55,938 bases of DNA from JBDXHU01 sp039989475 (GTDB lineage: Bacteria; Pseudomonadota; Gammaproteobacteria; Pseudomonadales; Halieaceae), in contig JBDXHU010000007.1 of the NCBI GenBank assembly GCA_039989475.1, forward strand, positions 1-55,938, given 5' to 3'. The notes under the pieces were generated by a model. That model was not told the DNA's origin. It was given only the letters and a program-made list of their open reading frames with translations, and ran no database searches. This document shows positions 32,909 to 41,758 of this stretch, piece by piece (positions within the stretch are counted from its first letter, which is position 1; the number at the start of each line of letters is the position of its first letter). The position numbers were made by a program, and so were the translations under genes.

Positions 32909-34252
32909 ATGAACGCGCTTGAACGGCGCTCGGTGGCGGCACTGGCCGGCCTGTACTGCTTTCGCATGCTGGGCCTGTTCATGGTGCTGCCGCTGCTGTC
33001 CTTGTACGGTGCGGAGCTCCGTGGAGCGACACCCGCGCTGCTGGGTTTCGCCCTTGGTATCTATGGCCTGGCCCAGGCCCTGTTGCAGATTCCCCTGGGT
33101 ATGCTCTCTGACCGAATTGGTCGTTTACCCATAATTATCGGCGGCCTGCTGCTATTTGCCCTCGGCAGCTTGCTGGCAGCCCAGGCAGACACCATCTATG
33201 GCGTGATTATCGGCCGCCTGCTGCAGGGAGCCGGCGCTATCGCCAGCACGATCATGGCCCTGGTGGCAGACCTGACCCGGGACGAGCAGCGTACCAAGGC
33301 GATGGCGCTGATGGGCATGAGTATCGGCCTGTCCTTTGCTGTGGCACTAGTGCTGGGGCCGCTGTTGGCGGCGCAGGGAGGACTTGGCCTGGTTTTCAAT
33401 GTAACGGCCTTGCTGGCATTGCTCGGCATTGCAGTCGTTCTCATCGCGGTGCCGCGCGCCCGTCGCATGCCAACCCACGGTGAAGTGGGTACGGTGCCGG
33501 GCTTATTGCTGCGCTCTCTGCTGGATGCTGATCTGGCGCGACTGAATGCGGGGGTATTTGTGCTTCATTTTATCCTCATGGCTGGTTTTGTGGCGCTACC
33601 CTTGATCCTGGAGCAGCAGCTGGGTGTGGCGCGCGAGCAGCACTGGCAGATATACCTGCCGGCCCTGTTTTTATCCCTGCTGGGTATGGTGCCGTTGATG
33701 ATCCTGGCGGAGCGACACCATAAATTGCCGCTGGCTTTCCTGCTGGCGATCGCAGTGCTGTTGCTGGCGCAGTTGCCAATATCCGGCGGGTTCGGCCTGT
33801 GGCCGTTCTGCGTGGGCCTGTGGCTCTATTTTGTCGGCTTCAATTACCTCGAGGCGACTTTGCCAAGCCTGGTCAGCAAAACCGTCTATGCGGGTGGCAA
33901 AGGCACCGCCCTGGGAGTCTATTCAAGCTTCCAGTTTCTCGGTGCTTTCGCTGGTGGTGCCGGTGGCGGACTGGTGCTGCAATACTGGGGCAATGACGCG
34001 GTATTCCTGCTCTGTGGTGGAATGGCCCTGGTCTGGGCCGGAGTCGCCCGGGGTATGCGCCCACCGCAGAACCTGGCCAGCCTGGTGGTGCGCTTGCCGA
34101 CGGAGCCCGGGGCCGCTGATGCGCAATTACTGCGCCTGCAGGGCGCGGCGGGGGTGGCGGATCTGCTGGTCATGGCCGAAGAGGGTACGGTATACCTGAA
34201 AGTGGACGAGCAGCTGTTTGATAGCGGCCTGCTCAGCCCGCCCGCCACCTGA
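32909..34252 (+). CDS. MFS transporter, YajR-like with C-terminal YAM-type domain
   Basis: 447 residues from the ATG at 32909 (an in-frame TTG lies 18 bases upstream). Twelve predicted helices, with MFS motif A LSDRIGRLP after helix 2 and GRLLQGAGAIAS (motif B/C region). After the membrane part, about 65 residues (ADAQLLRLQGAAGVADLLV, then GTVYLKVDEQLFD) resemble the ferredoxin-like YAM domain of YajR. The substrate is unknown; YajR-type proteins are proton-driven exporters. The uvrA-MFS-ssb order is as in Pseudomonas. Confidence 0.88.
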   Translation: MNALERRSVAALAGLYCFRMLGLFMVLPLLSLYGAELRGATPALLGFALGIYGLAQALLQIPLGMLSDRIGRLPIIIGGLLLFALGSLLAAQADTIYGVIIGRLLQGAGAIASTIMALVADLTRDEQRTKAMALMGMSIGLSFAVALVLGPLLAAQGGLGLVFNVTALLALLGIAVVLIAVPRARRMPTHGEVGTVPGLLLRSLLDADLARLNAGVFVLHFILMAGFVALPLILEQQLGVAREQHWQIYLPALFLSLLGMVPLMILAERHHKLPLAFLLAIAVLLLAQLPISGGFGLWPFCVGLWLYFVGFNYLEATLPSLVSKTVYAGGKGTALGVYSSFQFLGAFAGGAGGGLVLQYWGNDAVFLLCGGMALVWAGVARGMRPPQNLASLVVRLPTEPGAADAQLLRLQGAAGVADLLVMAEEGTVYLKVDEQLFDSGLLSPPAT

Positions 34253-34325
34253 GCTCGCGGTGCGGAAGTTCCTGTCAAATCGAGCACATTAGAGCTCTGT
34301 CTCTGTCGCAATTGAAGTGCGGGGT

Positions 34326-34334
34326 TGTTATAGT
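34326..34334 (+). promoter_or_regulatory. Candidate extended -10 of ssb
   Basis: TGTTATAGT (34326-34334), an extended -10 with only a weak -35 (TCGCAA) 17 bases upstream. It is 30 bases before the ssb ATG, which is preceded by AGAGGA. Confidence 0.4.
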
Positions 34335-34363
34335 TTTCGGTTCTATTTACAGAGGATAATCCC

Positions 34364-34879
34364 ATGGCCCGCGGCATCAACAAAGTCATCCTGATCGGCA
34401 ATCTCGGTAACGATCCTGAGACCCGGTATACCCAGTCTGGGGGAGCGGTGACCAATATTTCCCTCGCCACCTCCGAGACCTGGAAAGACAAGCAAACGGG
34501 GCAGCCACAGGAGCGCACCGAATGGCACCGGATCGTGTTTTTCAACCGTCTCGGTGAAATTGCGGGAGAATACCTGCGCAAGGGCTCGAAGGTCTATGTC
34601 GAAGGTTCTTTGCGCACGCGCAAGTGGACCGATCAATCGGGTCAGGACCGCTATACCACTGAAATTGTGGGTAATGAGATGCAAATGCTGGATAGCCGCG
34701 GCGGTGGCCAGGCGGCGCCTTACCCGGATGACAACTACTCGCAGGCGCCGAGCCAGGCTCCACAGGCCCCACAAGCTGCAGGAGCTGCGCCTGCTCCTGC
34801 CCAACAGCAAGCTGCAGGTGGTGCACAGGCTGCCCCTCCCGCCAGTTTTGACGATTTTGACGACGACATCCCCTTCTAG
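34364..34879 (+). CDS. ssb: Single-stranded DNA-binding protein
   Basis: 171 residues. The N-terminal OB fold (about 1-110) starts MARGINKVILIGNLGNDPETRY and contains WHRIVFFNRLGEIAGEYLRKGS. A Pro/Ala/Gln-rich linker (about 120-160) leads to the acidic tip DFDDDIPF, which binds partner repair and replication proteins. Located next to uvrA and the MFS gene as in related genera. Confidence 0.98.
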   Translation: MARGINKVILIGNLGNDPETRYTQSGGAVTNISLATSETWKDKQTGQPQERTEWHRIVFFNRLGEIAGEYLRKGSKVYVEGSLRTRKWTDQSGQDRYTTEIVGNEMQMLDSRGGGQAAPYPDDNYSQAPSQAPQAPQAAGAAPAPAQQQAAGGAQAAPPASFDDFDDDIPF

Positions 34880-34912
34880 AGCGAGATAATCAACGGAGGC
34901 ATTGGCCAGGCT

Positions 34913-35824
34913 GTGCGGGTACTCGTTATCGGAGCAGATACCCCCGTCGGGCAAGCGCTGGGGGATTACCTGGCCCTGCGCGGCACGGACTTTGTCGGCC
35001 TGCCGAAAGCGGATTGCCGGTGGAAAAGTGAGCGCCAGGCCAAAAAAAGCCTGCGCCGCAGCGAATGCGACCTGGCTATTGATACCCGCCTGGCGGCAGC
35101 CGCAGACGGCGGTATTCGTGTCCACGATATTGATGTAGAGCGCTGCCTGTGGCTGGCCCGGGCCTGTCAAACCGTGAAGCTCCCTTTGCTGCTGTTGTCC
35201 TGCAGTCGGGTGTTCCAGGGAGACGAGTCGCGCGCTTACCGCGAGGAAGATTATCCCGATGGCAGTTCTACCATTGCCAGCTTGTTGATCGCAGCTGAAG
35301 CAGCTGTGCGGGATAACTGTGAGCGCCATGTCATTTTGCGGACCGGACCTGTGTTTGCCGCCACTGGCATCAACGTGATAACCCATATGCTTGGACAGCT
35401 GCAACAGAGCGGCAAGCTGGAACTGAGCCGGCGTCGTTGTGGCTGCCCAATTTCGGCCGAGGACGCGGCCCGGGTTGTCTCGGGCATGGTCGACCAGTTT
35501 GCCTGTGGTCTCGAGAGCTGGGGCATCTACCACTATTGCAGTATCGATATGACCAATTGTTACGAGTTCGCCGAGGTGTTGCTGGCATCGGCTTCCCAGT
35601 ACGAAAACTTTGACCCGCAGGGTGCGCAGCTGCTGGCCCTGGAGGACGAGGGAGATCTGGTCGAGTACAGTCTGGACTGCAGCAAGATCAGGGATACATT
35701 TGCTATCAAGCAGCAACCCTGGCGCGCCAGTGTGGCGGGCTATGTGAAACAGTACTATGCGGATAACGCAGCAGGGGAGGACGGCGGTGGCGAAAGCTAC
35801 AGACACAGTGATGCAAGCGCTTGA
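34913..35824 (+). CDS. RmlD-like NAD-binding protein with lost catalytic residues
   Basis: 303 residues from a GTG start, with GGAGG 13 bases upstream. The N-terminal Rossmann motif is VLVIGADTPVGQALGDYL (about 3-20). The later layout (SCSRVFQGDESRAYREEDYP, LRTGPVFA, PISAEDAARVV) follows dTDP-4-dehydrorhamnose reductase (RmlD). However, where RmlD has YGxxK, this protein has IASLL (121-125), so the catalytic Tyr and Lys are gone. It may bind NAD(P) without reducing a sugar. It overlaps moaB by 38 bases, so the two are co-expressed. Confidence 0.75.
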   Translation: MRVLVIGADTPVGQALGDYLALRGTDFVGLPKADCRWKSERQAKKSLRRSECDLAIDTRLAAAADGGIRVHDIDVERCLWLARACQTVKLPLLLLSCSRVFQGDESRAYREEDYPDGSSTIASLLIAAEAAVRDNCERHVILRTGPVFAATGINVITHMLGQLQQSGKLELSRRRCGCPISAEDAARVVSGMVDQFACGLESWGIYHYCSIDMTNCYEFAEVLLASASQYENFDPQGAQLLALEDEGDLVEYSLDCSKIRDTFAIKQQPWRASVAGYVKQYYADNAAGEDGGGESYRHSDASA

Positions 35825-36317
35825 GATTGCGGTACTTACGGTTTCCGATACCCGTGGAGAAGAGGACGATAGTTCCGGGCGCTACCTGGTCGAGTCCCTG
35901 CAGGCTGCGGGCCACAGGCTGGCCGAGAAGCAGATTGTCAGGGATGATGTGTACCAGATACGCGCCATTATCTCGCGTTGGATCGCAGAGCCCGCGGTGG
36001 AGGTTATCCTGGTCACTGGCGGCACCGGCTTCTCCGGTCGGGACAGTACGCCGGAAGCGGTAGAGCCCCTGTTCGACAAGTGTATCGATGGTTTTGGGGA
36101 AGTATTCCGCTATCGCTCACTGGATGAGATCGGATCTTCCACCATTCAGTCCCGGGCTATAGGCGGATTTGCCAACAACACGGTTATTTTTTGCATGCCC
36201 GGCTCCACCGGCGCTTGCCAGACTGCCTGGGATGGCTTGATCAGCGAGCAGTTGGACAGCACTTACCGGCCCTGCAATTTCGTTGGCGTCATTCGTACCG
36301 CGCGGGACGAAAGCTAG
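35787..36317 (+). CDS. moaB: Molybdopterin adenylyltransferase-type protein MoaB
   Basis: 176 residues from GTG at 35787, chosen because GGGGAGG lies just upstream; an in-frame ATG at 35757 has no such site. The MoCF fold is clear: EIAVLTVSDTRGEEDDSSGR, VILVTGGTGFSGRDSTPEAV and the CMPGSTGACQTAWDGLI segment. MoaB/MogA proteins adenylate molybdopterin before Mo insertion by MoeA, which is the next gene, 4 bases away. The window also holds a Mo-enzyme, MsrP. Confidence 0.93.
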   Translation: MAKATDTVMQALEIAVLTVSDTRGEEDDSSGRYLVESLQAAGHRLAEKQIVRDDVYQIRAIISRWIAEPAVEVILVTGGTGFSGRDSTPEAVEPLFDKCIDGFGEVFRYRSLDEIGSSTIQSRAIGGFANNTVIFCMPGSTGACQTAWDGLISEQLDSTYRPCNFVGVIRTARDES

Positions 36318-36321
36318 CCAA

Positions 36322-37566
36322 ATGGCAGGACTGACACCGCTGCAGGAGGCCCTGGACCTGATCCTGGCCGATACCGAGGCCTGTGCCGGGGACCGTGCGG
36401 AAACAGAGGAATGCAGTTTATCGGAGGCGCTGGGTCGCGTGCTGGCCGAGACGATTCATGCGGCAATAGCAGTTCCCTACGATGACAACAGCGCCATGGA
36501 CGGTTACGCCCTGCGCGCCGCGGACAGTGGCAAAACCCTACCCGTCAGCCAACGGATAGCAGCCGGGCAGGCGGGCTCGGCTCTCGCAGCCGGGACCGCA
36601 GCACGTATCTTCACGGGCGCGCCGGTGCCAGCTGGTGCCGATGCCGTGGTCATGCAGGAGAACTGCGAACTGGAGGGCGAGCTGCTGCGGCTGCTCAAAC
36701 CCGTATCCCCCGGCGAGAACATTCGTTGCCAGGGGCAGGATATTGCCCTTGGCAGTGAAGTGATGGCGGCTGGTCGGCGCCTGCAGGCCGAGGACCTCGG
36801 GGTATTGGCTTCGATCGGCCTGGCGCGGGTAAAGGTTCGTCGCAAGCTCGTCGTCGCCATATTGTCCACCGGTGACGAACTGGTAGAACCAGATGGGGAT
36901 ACAGGTGGGCATCCAGGTGGAGAGCCGCAGCTGCAGTCTGGTCAAATATACAATTCGAATCGCTATACATTGCAGGGATTGCTGATCGGCCTGGGCTATG
37001 AAGTGCGTGATTTTGGCCTGGTGCCGGATGATGCCGCCGCAACAGGCACCGTACTGGCTGAGGCAGCCAGCCTGGCCGATTGCGTAATCAGCACCGGCGG
37101 GGTGTCGGTGGGCGAGGAGGATCATGTCAAGGATCAGGTCGAACAGCTGGGAACATTGAAGCTGTGGAAATTGCAGATCAAGCCGGGTAAGCCACTGGCT
37201 TATGGCCGCATCGGTAATGCCGGCTTTTTTGGCTTGCCGGGTAATCCTGCCGCGGTATTCGTGACCTTTTCCCTGCTGGTGCGGCCCTGGTTGCAGCGCC
37301 GCCAGGGTGCGACAGACAACGCGCCACTGATGCTTGCCGCGACCGCCGATTTCAGCCTTGAGCGAGCGGGTTCGCGGCTTGAATTTATGCGCGCCCGGGC
37401 CAGCATGAAGCAGGGCCGCTTGTGTGCTGAGCTGCATCCCAACCAGAGTTCGGGTGTGCTAAGTTCGGTGAGTTGGGCCAATGCCCTGGCGGTGATACCG
37501 CCGGGAACCATTGTGGCCCCCGGGGATATGATCGAAGTGATGTTGCTGGATCAGCTCATTCGCTGA
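36322..37566 (+). CDS. moeA: Molybdopterin molybdotransferase
   Basis: 414 residues, starting MAGLTPLQEALDLIL at the ATG 4 bases after moaB. MoeA inserts molybdenum into adenylated molybdopterin. Signatures: DDNSAMDGYALRAAD, FTGAPVPAGADAVVMQE, ILSTGDELVE and STGGVSVGEEDHVKD. The frame extends upstream to 36283 but homology starts at 36322. Its last 16 bases overlap the end of the convergent fabB gene. Confidence 0.95.
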   Translation: MAGLTPLQEALDLILADTEACAGDRAETEECSLSEALGRVLAETIHAAIAVPYDDNSAMDGYALRAADSGKTLPVSQRIAAGQAGSALAAGTAARIFTGAPVPAGADAVVMQENCELEGELLRLLKPVSPGENIRCQGQDIALGSEVMAAGRRLQAEDLGVLASIGLARVKVRRKLVVAILSTGDELVEPDGDTGGHPGGEPQLQSGQIYNSNRYTLQGLLIGLGYEVRDFGLVPDDAAATGTVLAEAASLADCVISTGGVSVGEEDHVKDQVEQLGTLKLWKLQIKPGKPLAYGRIGNAGFFGLPGNPAAVFVTFSLLVRPWLQRRQGATDNAPLMLAATADFSLERAGSRLEFMRARASMKQGRLCAELHPNQSSGVLSSVSWANALAVIPPGTIVAPGDMIEVMLLDQLIR

Positions 37567-38771
37567 AACACCAATGAGGCGTTAGTGCCGCCGAAGCCGA
37601 AGCTATTGGACATTACCCGCTGCAAGCCTGCACTATCCTTGCGTTCAAGCACTATAGGCATGCCCGCAGCTTCGGGGTCCAGGTTTTCAATATTGGCTGA
37701 GGCAGCCACGAAGTCACCCTGCATCATCAGCAGGGAATAAATTGCTTCCTGCACGCCAGCGGCACCCAAAGAGTGTCCCGACAGGGACTTGGTGGAGCCA
37801 ACCAGGGGGATGTCAGCACCCGTATAGGCCTCTTTCACAGCTTTCAGTTCCTGCATATCACCAGCGGGCGTGCTGGTGCCATGGGCATTGATATAGTCGA
37901 TGGGGCCCTCTACCGTACCCAGCGCCTGCTGCATGCAGCGCACAGCACCTTCCCCGGACGGCGCCACCATGTCGTGGCCATCCGAGGTCGCTCCGTAGCC
38001 GACCAGCTCCGCATAGATTTTTGCGCCCCTGGCCTGGGCGTGCTCCAGTTCTTCCAGCACCACCATGCCGCCGCCGCCGGCGATCACGAAGCCGTCCCGG
38101 TCTGCATCGTAGGCACGGGAGGCGCGTTCAGGCGTGTCGTTGTATTTCGTGGAGAGCGCGCCCATGGCGTCAAACAGCGAGCTCATGCTCCAGTGCAATT
38201 CCTCGCCGCCACCGGCGAAGACGATATCCTGCTTGCCCAACTGGATCTGCTCCATGCCATTGCCGATGCAATGCGCGCTGGTGCTGCAGGCGCTGGATAT
38301 CGAGTAGTTCACACCCTTGATCTTGAAGGGAGTGGCGAGGCAGGCGGATACCGTGCTGGCCATGGTCTGGGTAACCCGGTAGGGCCCCACCCGGCGCAGG
38401 CCGCGCTCGCGGAGGATGTCGGCCGCTTCAACCTGGCTGGAAGATGAGGCGCCGCCTGAGCCAGCGATAATGCCGGTGCGGACGTTGGATACCTGGTCTT
38501 CGGTGAGACCGGCATCGGCGATGGCCTGTTGCATCGATATATAGGAATAGGCCGCCGCCGCACCCATGAAGCGTAATTGCTTGCGGTCGATGTGCTCACT
38601 GAAATCCAGCGCTATCGATCCAGCCACATGGCTTTTCATGCCGACGTCGACGTACTCTTGCTGGAAACTGATGCCCGACCGGCCCTGCTGCAATGACTCG
38701 GTGACGCTGGCCTGGTCTAGTCCCAGGCAGGAGGTGATACCGATACCCGTTACTACTACTCGTCTGCTCAT
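37551..38771 (-). CDS. fabB: 3-oxoacyl-[ACP] synthase I
   Basis: 406 residues. FabB elongates both saturated and unsaturated acyl-ACP and is essential for the unsaturated branch started by FabA. The catalytic triad is visible: Cys162 in SSACSTSAHCIGNG, His in NAHGTSTPAGD and His in GHSLGAAG. FabB rather than FabF is indicated by the pairing with fabA, whose stop lies 9 bases upstream of this start. Confidence 0.97.
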   Translation of the reverse strand: MSRRVVVTGIGITSCLGLDQASVTESLQQGRSGISFQQEYVDVGMKSHVAGSIALDFSEHIDRKQLRFMGAAAAYSYISMQQAIADAGLTEDQVSNVRTGIIAGSGGASSSSQVEAADILRERGLRRVGPYRVTQTMASTVSACLATPFKIKGVNYSISSACSTSAHCIGNGMEQIQLGKQDIVFAGGGEELHWSMSSLFDAMGALSTKYNDTPERASRAYDADRDGFVIAGGGGMVVLEELEHAQARGAKIYAELVGYGATSDGHDMVAPSGEGAVRCMQQALGTVEGPIDYINAHGTSTPAGDMQELKAVKEAYTGADIPLVGSTKSLSGHSLGAAGVQEAIYSLLMMQGDFVAASANIENLDPEAAGMPIVLERKDSAGLQRVMSNSFGFGGTNASLVFQRMS

Positions 38772-38780
38772 AGTTATGTC

Positions 38781-39296
38781 CTAGAACGCATCGGTTGACT
38801 GGAATAAGCCGACCCGCAAGTCCTTGGCGTGGTAGATCTCGCGACCGTCGACCGACAGTATGCCGTCAGCTATTCCCATAACCAGTTTGCGCTCGATAAC
38901 CCGCTTCATATTGATGTTGTAGACCACTTTGCTGGCATCTGGCAATACCTGCCCGGTGAACTTGATTTCGCCAGCGCCCAGGGCGCGACCTCGGCCTGGG
39001 TTGCCTCGCCAGCCCAGGAAAAAGCCCACGATCTGCCACATTGCATCCAGCCCCAGGCAGCCTGGCATGACCGGGTCGCCGCGGAAGTGACAGTCAAAAA
39101 ACCACAGCGAAGGATCTATATCCAATTCGGCGATGATCTCGCCTTTACCGAAGGCGCCACCTTCGGAGCTGATGTGTGTGATGCGATCCATCATCAGCAT
39201 ATTGTCCAGCGGTAGCTGCGCATTGCCGGGTCCAAACATTTCACCCCGACCGCAGCTTGCGAGTTCGTCTTTAGTGAAGGAGCTTTGTCCAGTCAT
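38781..39296 (-). CDS. fabA: 3-hydroxydecanoyl-[ACP] dehydratase/isomerase
   Basis: 171 residues, the standard length. FabA dehydrates 3-hydroxydecanoyl-ACP and isomerises the double bond to cis-3, opening the anaerobic unsaturated fatty acid route. Catalytic His70 and Asp84 lie in DCHFRGDPVMPGCLGLDA. It leads a fabA-fabB operon. Three 8-bp repeats stand directly against the start codon on its 5' side. Confidence 0.98.
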   Translation of the reverse strand: MTGQSSFTKDELASCGRGEMFGPGNAQLPLDNMLMMDRITHISSEGGAFGKGEIIAELDIDPSLWFFDCHFRGDPVMPGCLGLDAMWQIVGFFLGWRGNPGRGRALGAGEIKFTGQVLPDASKVVYNINMKRVIERKLVMGIADGILSVDGREIYHAKDLRVGLFQSTDAF

Positions 39297-39320
39297 CAGT
39301 CTTCCAGTCTTCCAGTCTTG
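39297..39320 (-). repeat. Three 8-bp repeats abutting the fabA start codon
   Basis: On the plus strand CAGTCTTC, CAGTCTTC, CAGTCTTG. On the coding strand this reads as repeated GGAAGACT ending directly before ATG, so each unit offers a GGAAG Shine-Dalgarno-like core. The similarity continues into the gene (ATGACTGG). A change in copy number would move or add ribosome binding cores. Confidence 0.85.
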
Positions 39321-39492
39321 TGTTTTGTTGGTGCACTACTGAGTGCTTGCATTCTAATCTCTGGTGACCACATGTCCAGCGTGGGTTAAACTGGCTGCCC
39401 CCCGGCTGACACCCGCGTGGCAGTTATGTTTAGTGTAGCTGCCGGGTGAGTATGTCGGTGGACTTATTGATAGCTGTTTTTAAGGAAGCAAC

Positions 39493-40905
39493 ATGCTCAA
39501 GCCCGTACTTCTCTCTGGTGGCGTCGGCAGCCGACTCTGGCCGGTCTCGCGCGAGGCCTACCCGAAGCAGTTTCTGCCCCTGGCCGGGGAAGAATCCATG
39601 CTCACGGATACCCTGCGCCGGCTGGACGGTTTGACTGACGTTTGCCCTATGGTGATCTGCAACGACGAGCACCGCTTTATCGTCGCGGAGCAGCTCCGTG
39701 CTGCGGGTCACAGTGGCGGTGAAATAGTGCTGGAGCCGGTCGGTCGCAACACCGCGCCTGCCGTGGCCGTGGCCGCGCTACAGGCGCTGGCGACGGATGC
39801 CGAGGCGGTGTTGCTGGTGTTGCCGGCTGATCATCTTATTCGCAAGCCGGCGGCGTTCCAGGCCGCGGTTCACGCCTCGCTGGCGGCCGCCCAGGCAGGC
39901 CAGTTGGTCACCTTTGGAGTGGTGCCTGACAGTCCGGAAACGGGATATGGCTATATCCGTCGCGGGGATGAGCTGGAGGACGGACTATTTGCAATCGGCG
40001 AATTCGTTGAAAAACCGGAGAGTTCTACCGCCCAGACCTACCTGGACAGCGGCGAATATTACTGGAACAGCGGTATGTTCCTGCTGCGTGCCCAGACCTA
40101 TATAGACGAATTGAAGTCCCTGGCGCCAGACATGCTGAGCGCCTGCGAGAGATCGCTGGCGGAGGCCCAGGCGGACCTCGACTTTGTGCGCCTGGACGCA
40201 GCTGCCTTCCAGTCCTGCCCGGCGGATTCGATTGATTACGCGGTCATGGAGAAAACCCGGCGCGGCGCCGTTATCGCGCTCGACTGTGGCTGGAGCGATG
40301 TGGGCTCCTGGTCGGCGCTGTGGGATGCGGGTGAGGCTGACGCTGAAGGCAATGTCTTGCAGGGGGATGTCCTGGTTGACCAGGCGAGTAACAATTATCT
40401 GCGTAGTGAGTCGCGACTGCTGGCGGTAACCGGCGTTGAAAACCTGGTGGTAGTCGAAACCAGCGATGCGGTACTGGTCGCTGATCGCAACCGTGTGCAG
40501 GATGTTAAGCGGCTGGTGACGGCGCTAAAGGGTGCATCACGCGATGAAGCCAGGTTGCATGCGCGAGTTTACCGGCCCTGGGGTTCCTACGAATCCCTGA
40601 TCAATAGTGAACGTTTTCAGGTTAAACGCATTGTTGTTAACCCGGGCGAGAAGCTGTCCCTGCAGAAGCATCACCACCGCGCAGAGCACTGGATAGTCGT
40701 CAGTGGTACCGCGGAAGTGACCTGTGAAGACAAGGTGTTTATGCTGGGCGAAGATGAGTCAACCTATATTCCCCTGGGCCACAAGCATCGGCTGGTTAAT
40801 CCAGGGCGCATTTCATTGGAGTTGATCGAAGTGCAGTCAGGCTCCTACCTGGGCGAGGATGACATTGTTCGCTACGACGATATTTACGGACGCAGTGATT
40901 CCTGA
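39493..40905 (+). CDS. manC: Mannose-1-phosphate guanylyltransferase / mannose-6-phosphate isomerase
   Basis: 470 residues, the bifunctional AlgA/CpsB type. The N-terminal nucleotidyltransferase has GGVGSRLWPVSREAYPKQFLPL shortened here to its core GSRLWPVSREAYPKQFL, plus FVEKP (about 176-180). The C-terminal cupin isomerase domain (about 355-465) has RPWGSYESL and the metal-binding QKHHHRAEHWIVVSG. It makes GDP-mannose for alginate, LPS or other glycans. AAGGAAG precedes the start; galU follows after 22 bases. Confidence 0.96.
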   Translation: MLKPVLLSGGVGSRLWPVSREAYPKQFLPLAGEESMLTDTLRRLDGLTDVCPMVICNDEHRFIVAEQLRAAGHSGGEIVLEPVGRNTAPAVAVAALQALATDAEAVLLVLPADHLIRKPAAFQAAVHASLAAAQAGQLVTFGVVPDSPETGYGYIRRGDELEDGLFAIGEFVEKPESSTAQTYLDSGEYYWNSGMFLLRAQTYIDELKSLAPDMLSACERSLAEAQADLDFVRLDAAAFQSCPADSIDYAVMEKTRRGAVIALDCGWSDVGSWSALWDAGEADAEGNVLQGDVLVDQASNNYLRSESRLLAVTGVENLVVVETSDAVLVADRNRVQDVKRLVTALKGASRDEARLHARVYRPWGSYESLINSERFQVKRIVVNPGEKLSLQKHHHRAEHWIVVSGTAEVTCEDKVFMLGEDESTYIPLGHKHRLVNPGRISLELIEVQSGSYLGEDDIVRYDDIYGRSDS

Positions 40906-40927
40906 GGAATTTTGTAAGGATTAAGTA

Positions 40928-41758
40928 ATGATCAAGAAATGCCTGTTTCCTGTAGCCGGCTACGGCACGCGGTTTCTTCCCGCCACCAAGAGTATGCCCA
41001 AGGAAATGTTGCCGGTAGTGAACAAGCCCCTGGTTCAATATGGTGTTGAGGAAGCGATAGAAGCCGGGATGAACACCATTTCCTTCGTGACCGGGCGTGG
41101 CAAGCGCGCTATCGCCGATCACTTTGACATCAGCTATGAGCTGGAGCACCAGATTGCCGGTACCGGCAAAGAGGCCTATCTCGGTAGTATTCGCAACGTG
41201 CTCGAGCAGGGAATTTTTACCATGGTTCGGCAGCGTGAGATGAAAGGACTGGGTCATGCCATTCTCACCGGCGAGCCGCTGATCGGTAATGAACCCTTTG
41301 GTGTGGTGTTGTCTGATGACCTCTGTCTTAATGATGGCCCGGGCGTGCTGTCGCAAATGGCCGAGCTGTATCAGCAATTTCGTTGCAGTATTGTCGCAAT
41401 CCAGGAAGTACCGGCCGACGAGGTCCACAAATACGGCGTAATTGCCGGTGAGGCCCTGAAAGAAGGCTTGTACCGGGTTGACGACATGGTCGAGAAGCCC
41501 AAGCCTGGCGAGGCGCCGTCAAACCTGGCAATCATTGGTCGCTATATCCTGACGCCGGATATTTTTGACATCATCCGCGCCACACCAGCAGGCAAGAACG
41601 GTGAGGTGCAGATTACCGACGCCTTGCTGACCCAGGCCCGCAAGGGTTGTGTCATGGCCTACAAGTTTCAGGGCCGCCGCTTTGATTGCGGCAGCGTGCC
41701 CGGCTTTGTAGAGGCCTCCAATTATGTGTTTGAAAATGTCTATGTGGAGCCCGCATGA
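40928..41758 (+). CDS. galU: UTP-glucose-1-phosphate uridylyltransferase
   Basis: 276 residues, starting MIKKCLFPVAGYGTRFLPATK, then SMPKEMLPVVNKPLVQYGVEEA. GalU makes UDP-glucose. The conserved GLGHAIL, DDMVEKPKPGEAPSNLAI and FDCGSVPGFVEA segments are present. It overlaps manB by 4 bases (ATGA). Confidence 0.96.
   Translation: MIKKCLFPVAGYGTRFLPATKSMPKEMLPVVNKPLVQYGVEEAIEAGMNTISFVTGRGKRAIADHFDISYELEHQIAGTGKEAYLGSIRNVLEQGIFTMVRQREMKGLGHAILTGEPLIGNEPFGVVLSDDLCLNDGPGVLSQMAELYQQFRCSIVAIQEVPADEVHKYGVIAGEALKEGLYRVDDMVEKPKPGEAPSNLAIIGRYILTPDIFDIIRATPAGKNGEVQITDALLTQARKGCVMAYKFQGRRFDCGSVPGFVEASNYVFENVYVEPA

Noticed and set aside
32701..34363. LexA (SOS) boxes upstream of uvrA and ssb
   Set aside because: Searched by eye for CTGT-N8-ACAG; only half sites such as CTGTGGAT and CTGTCAAA are present.
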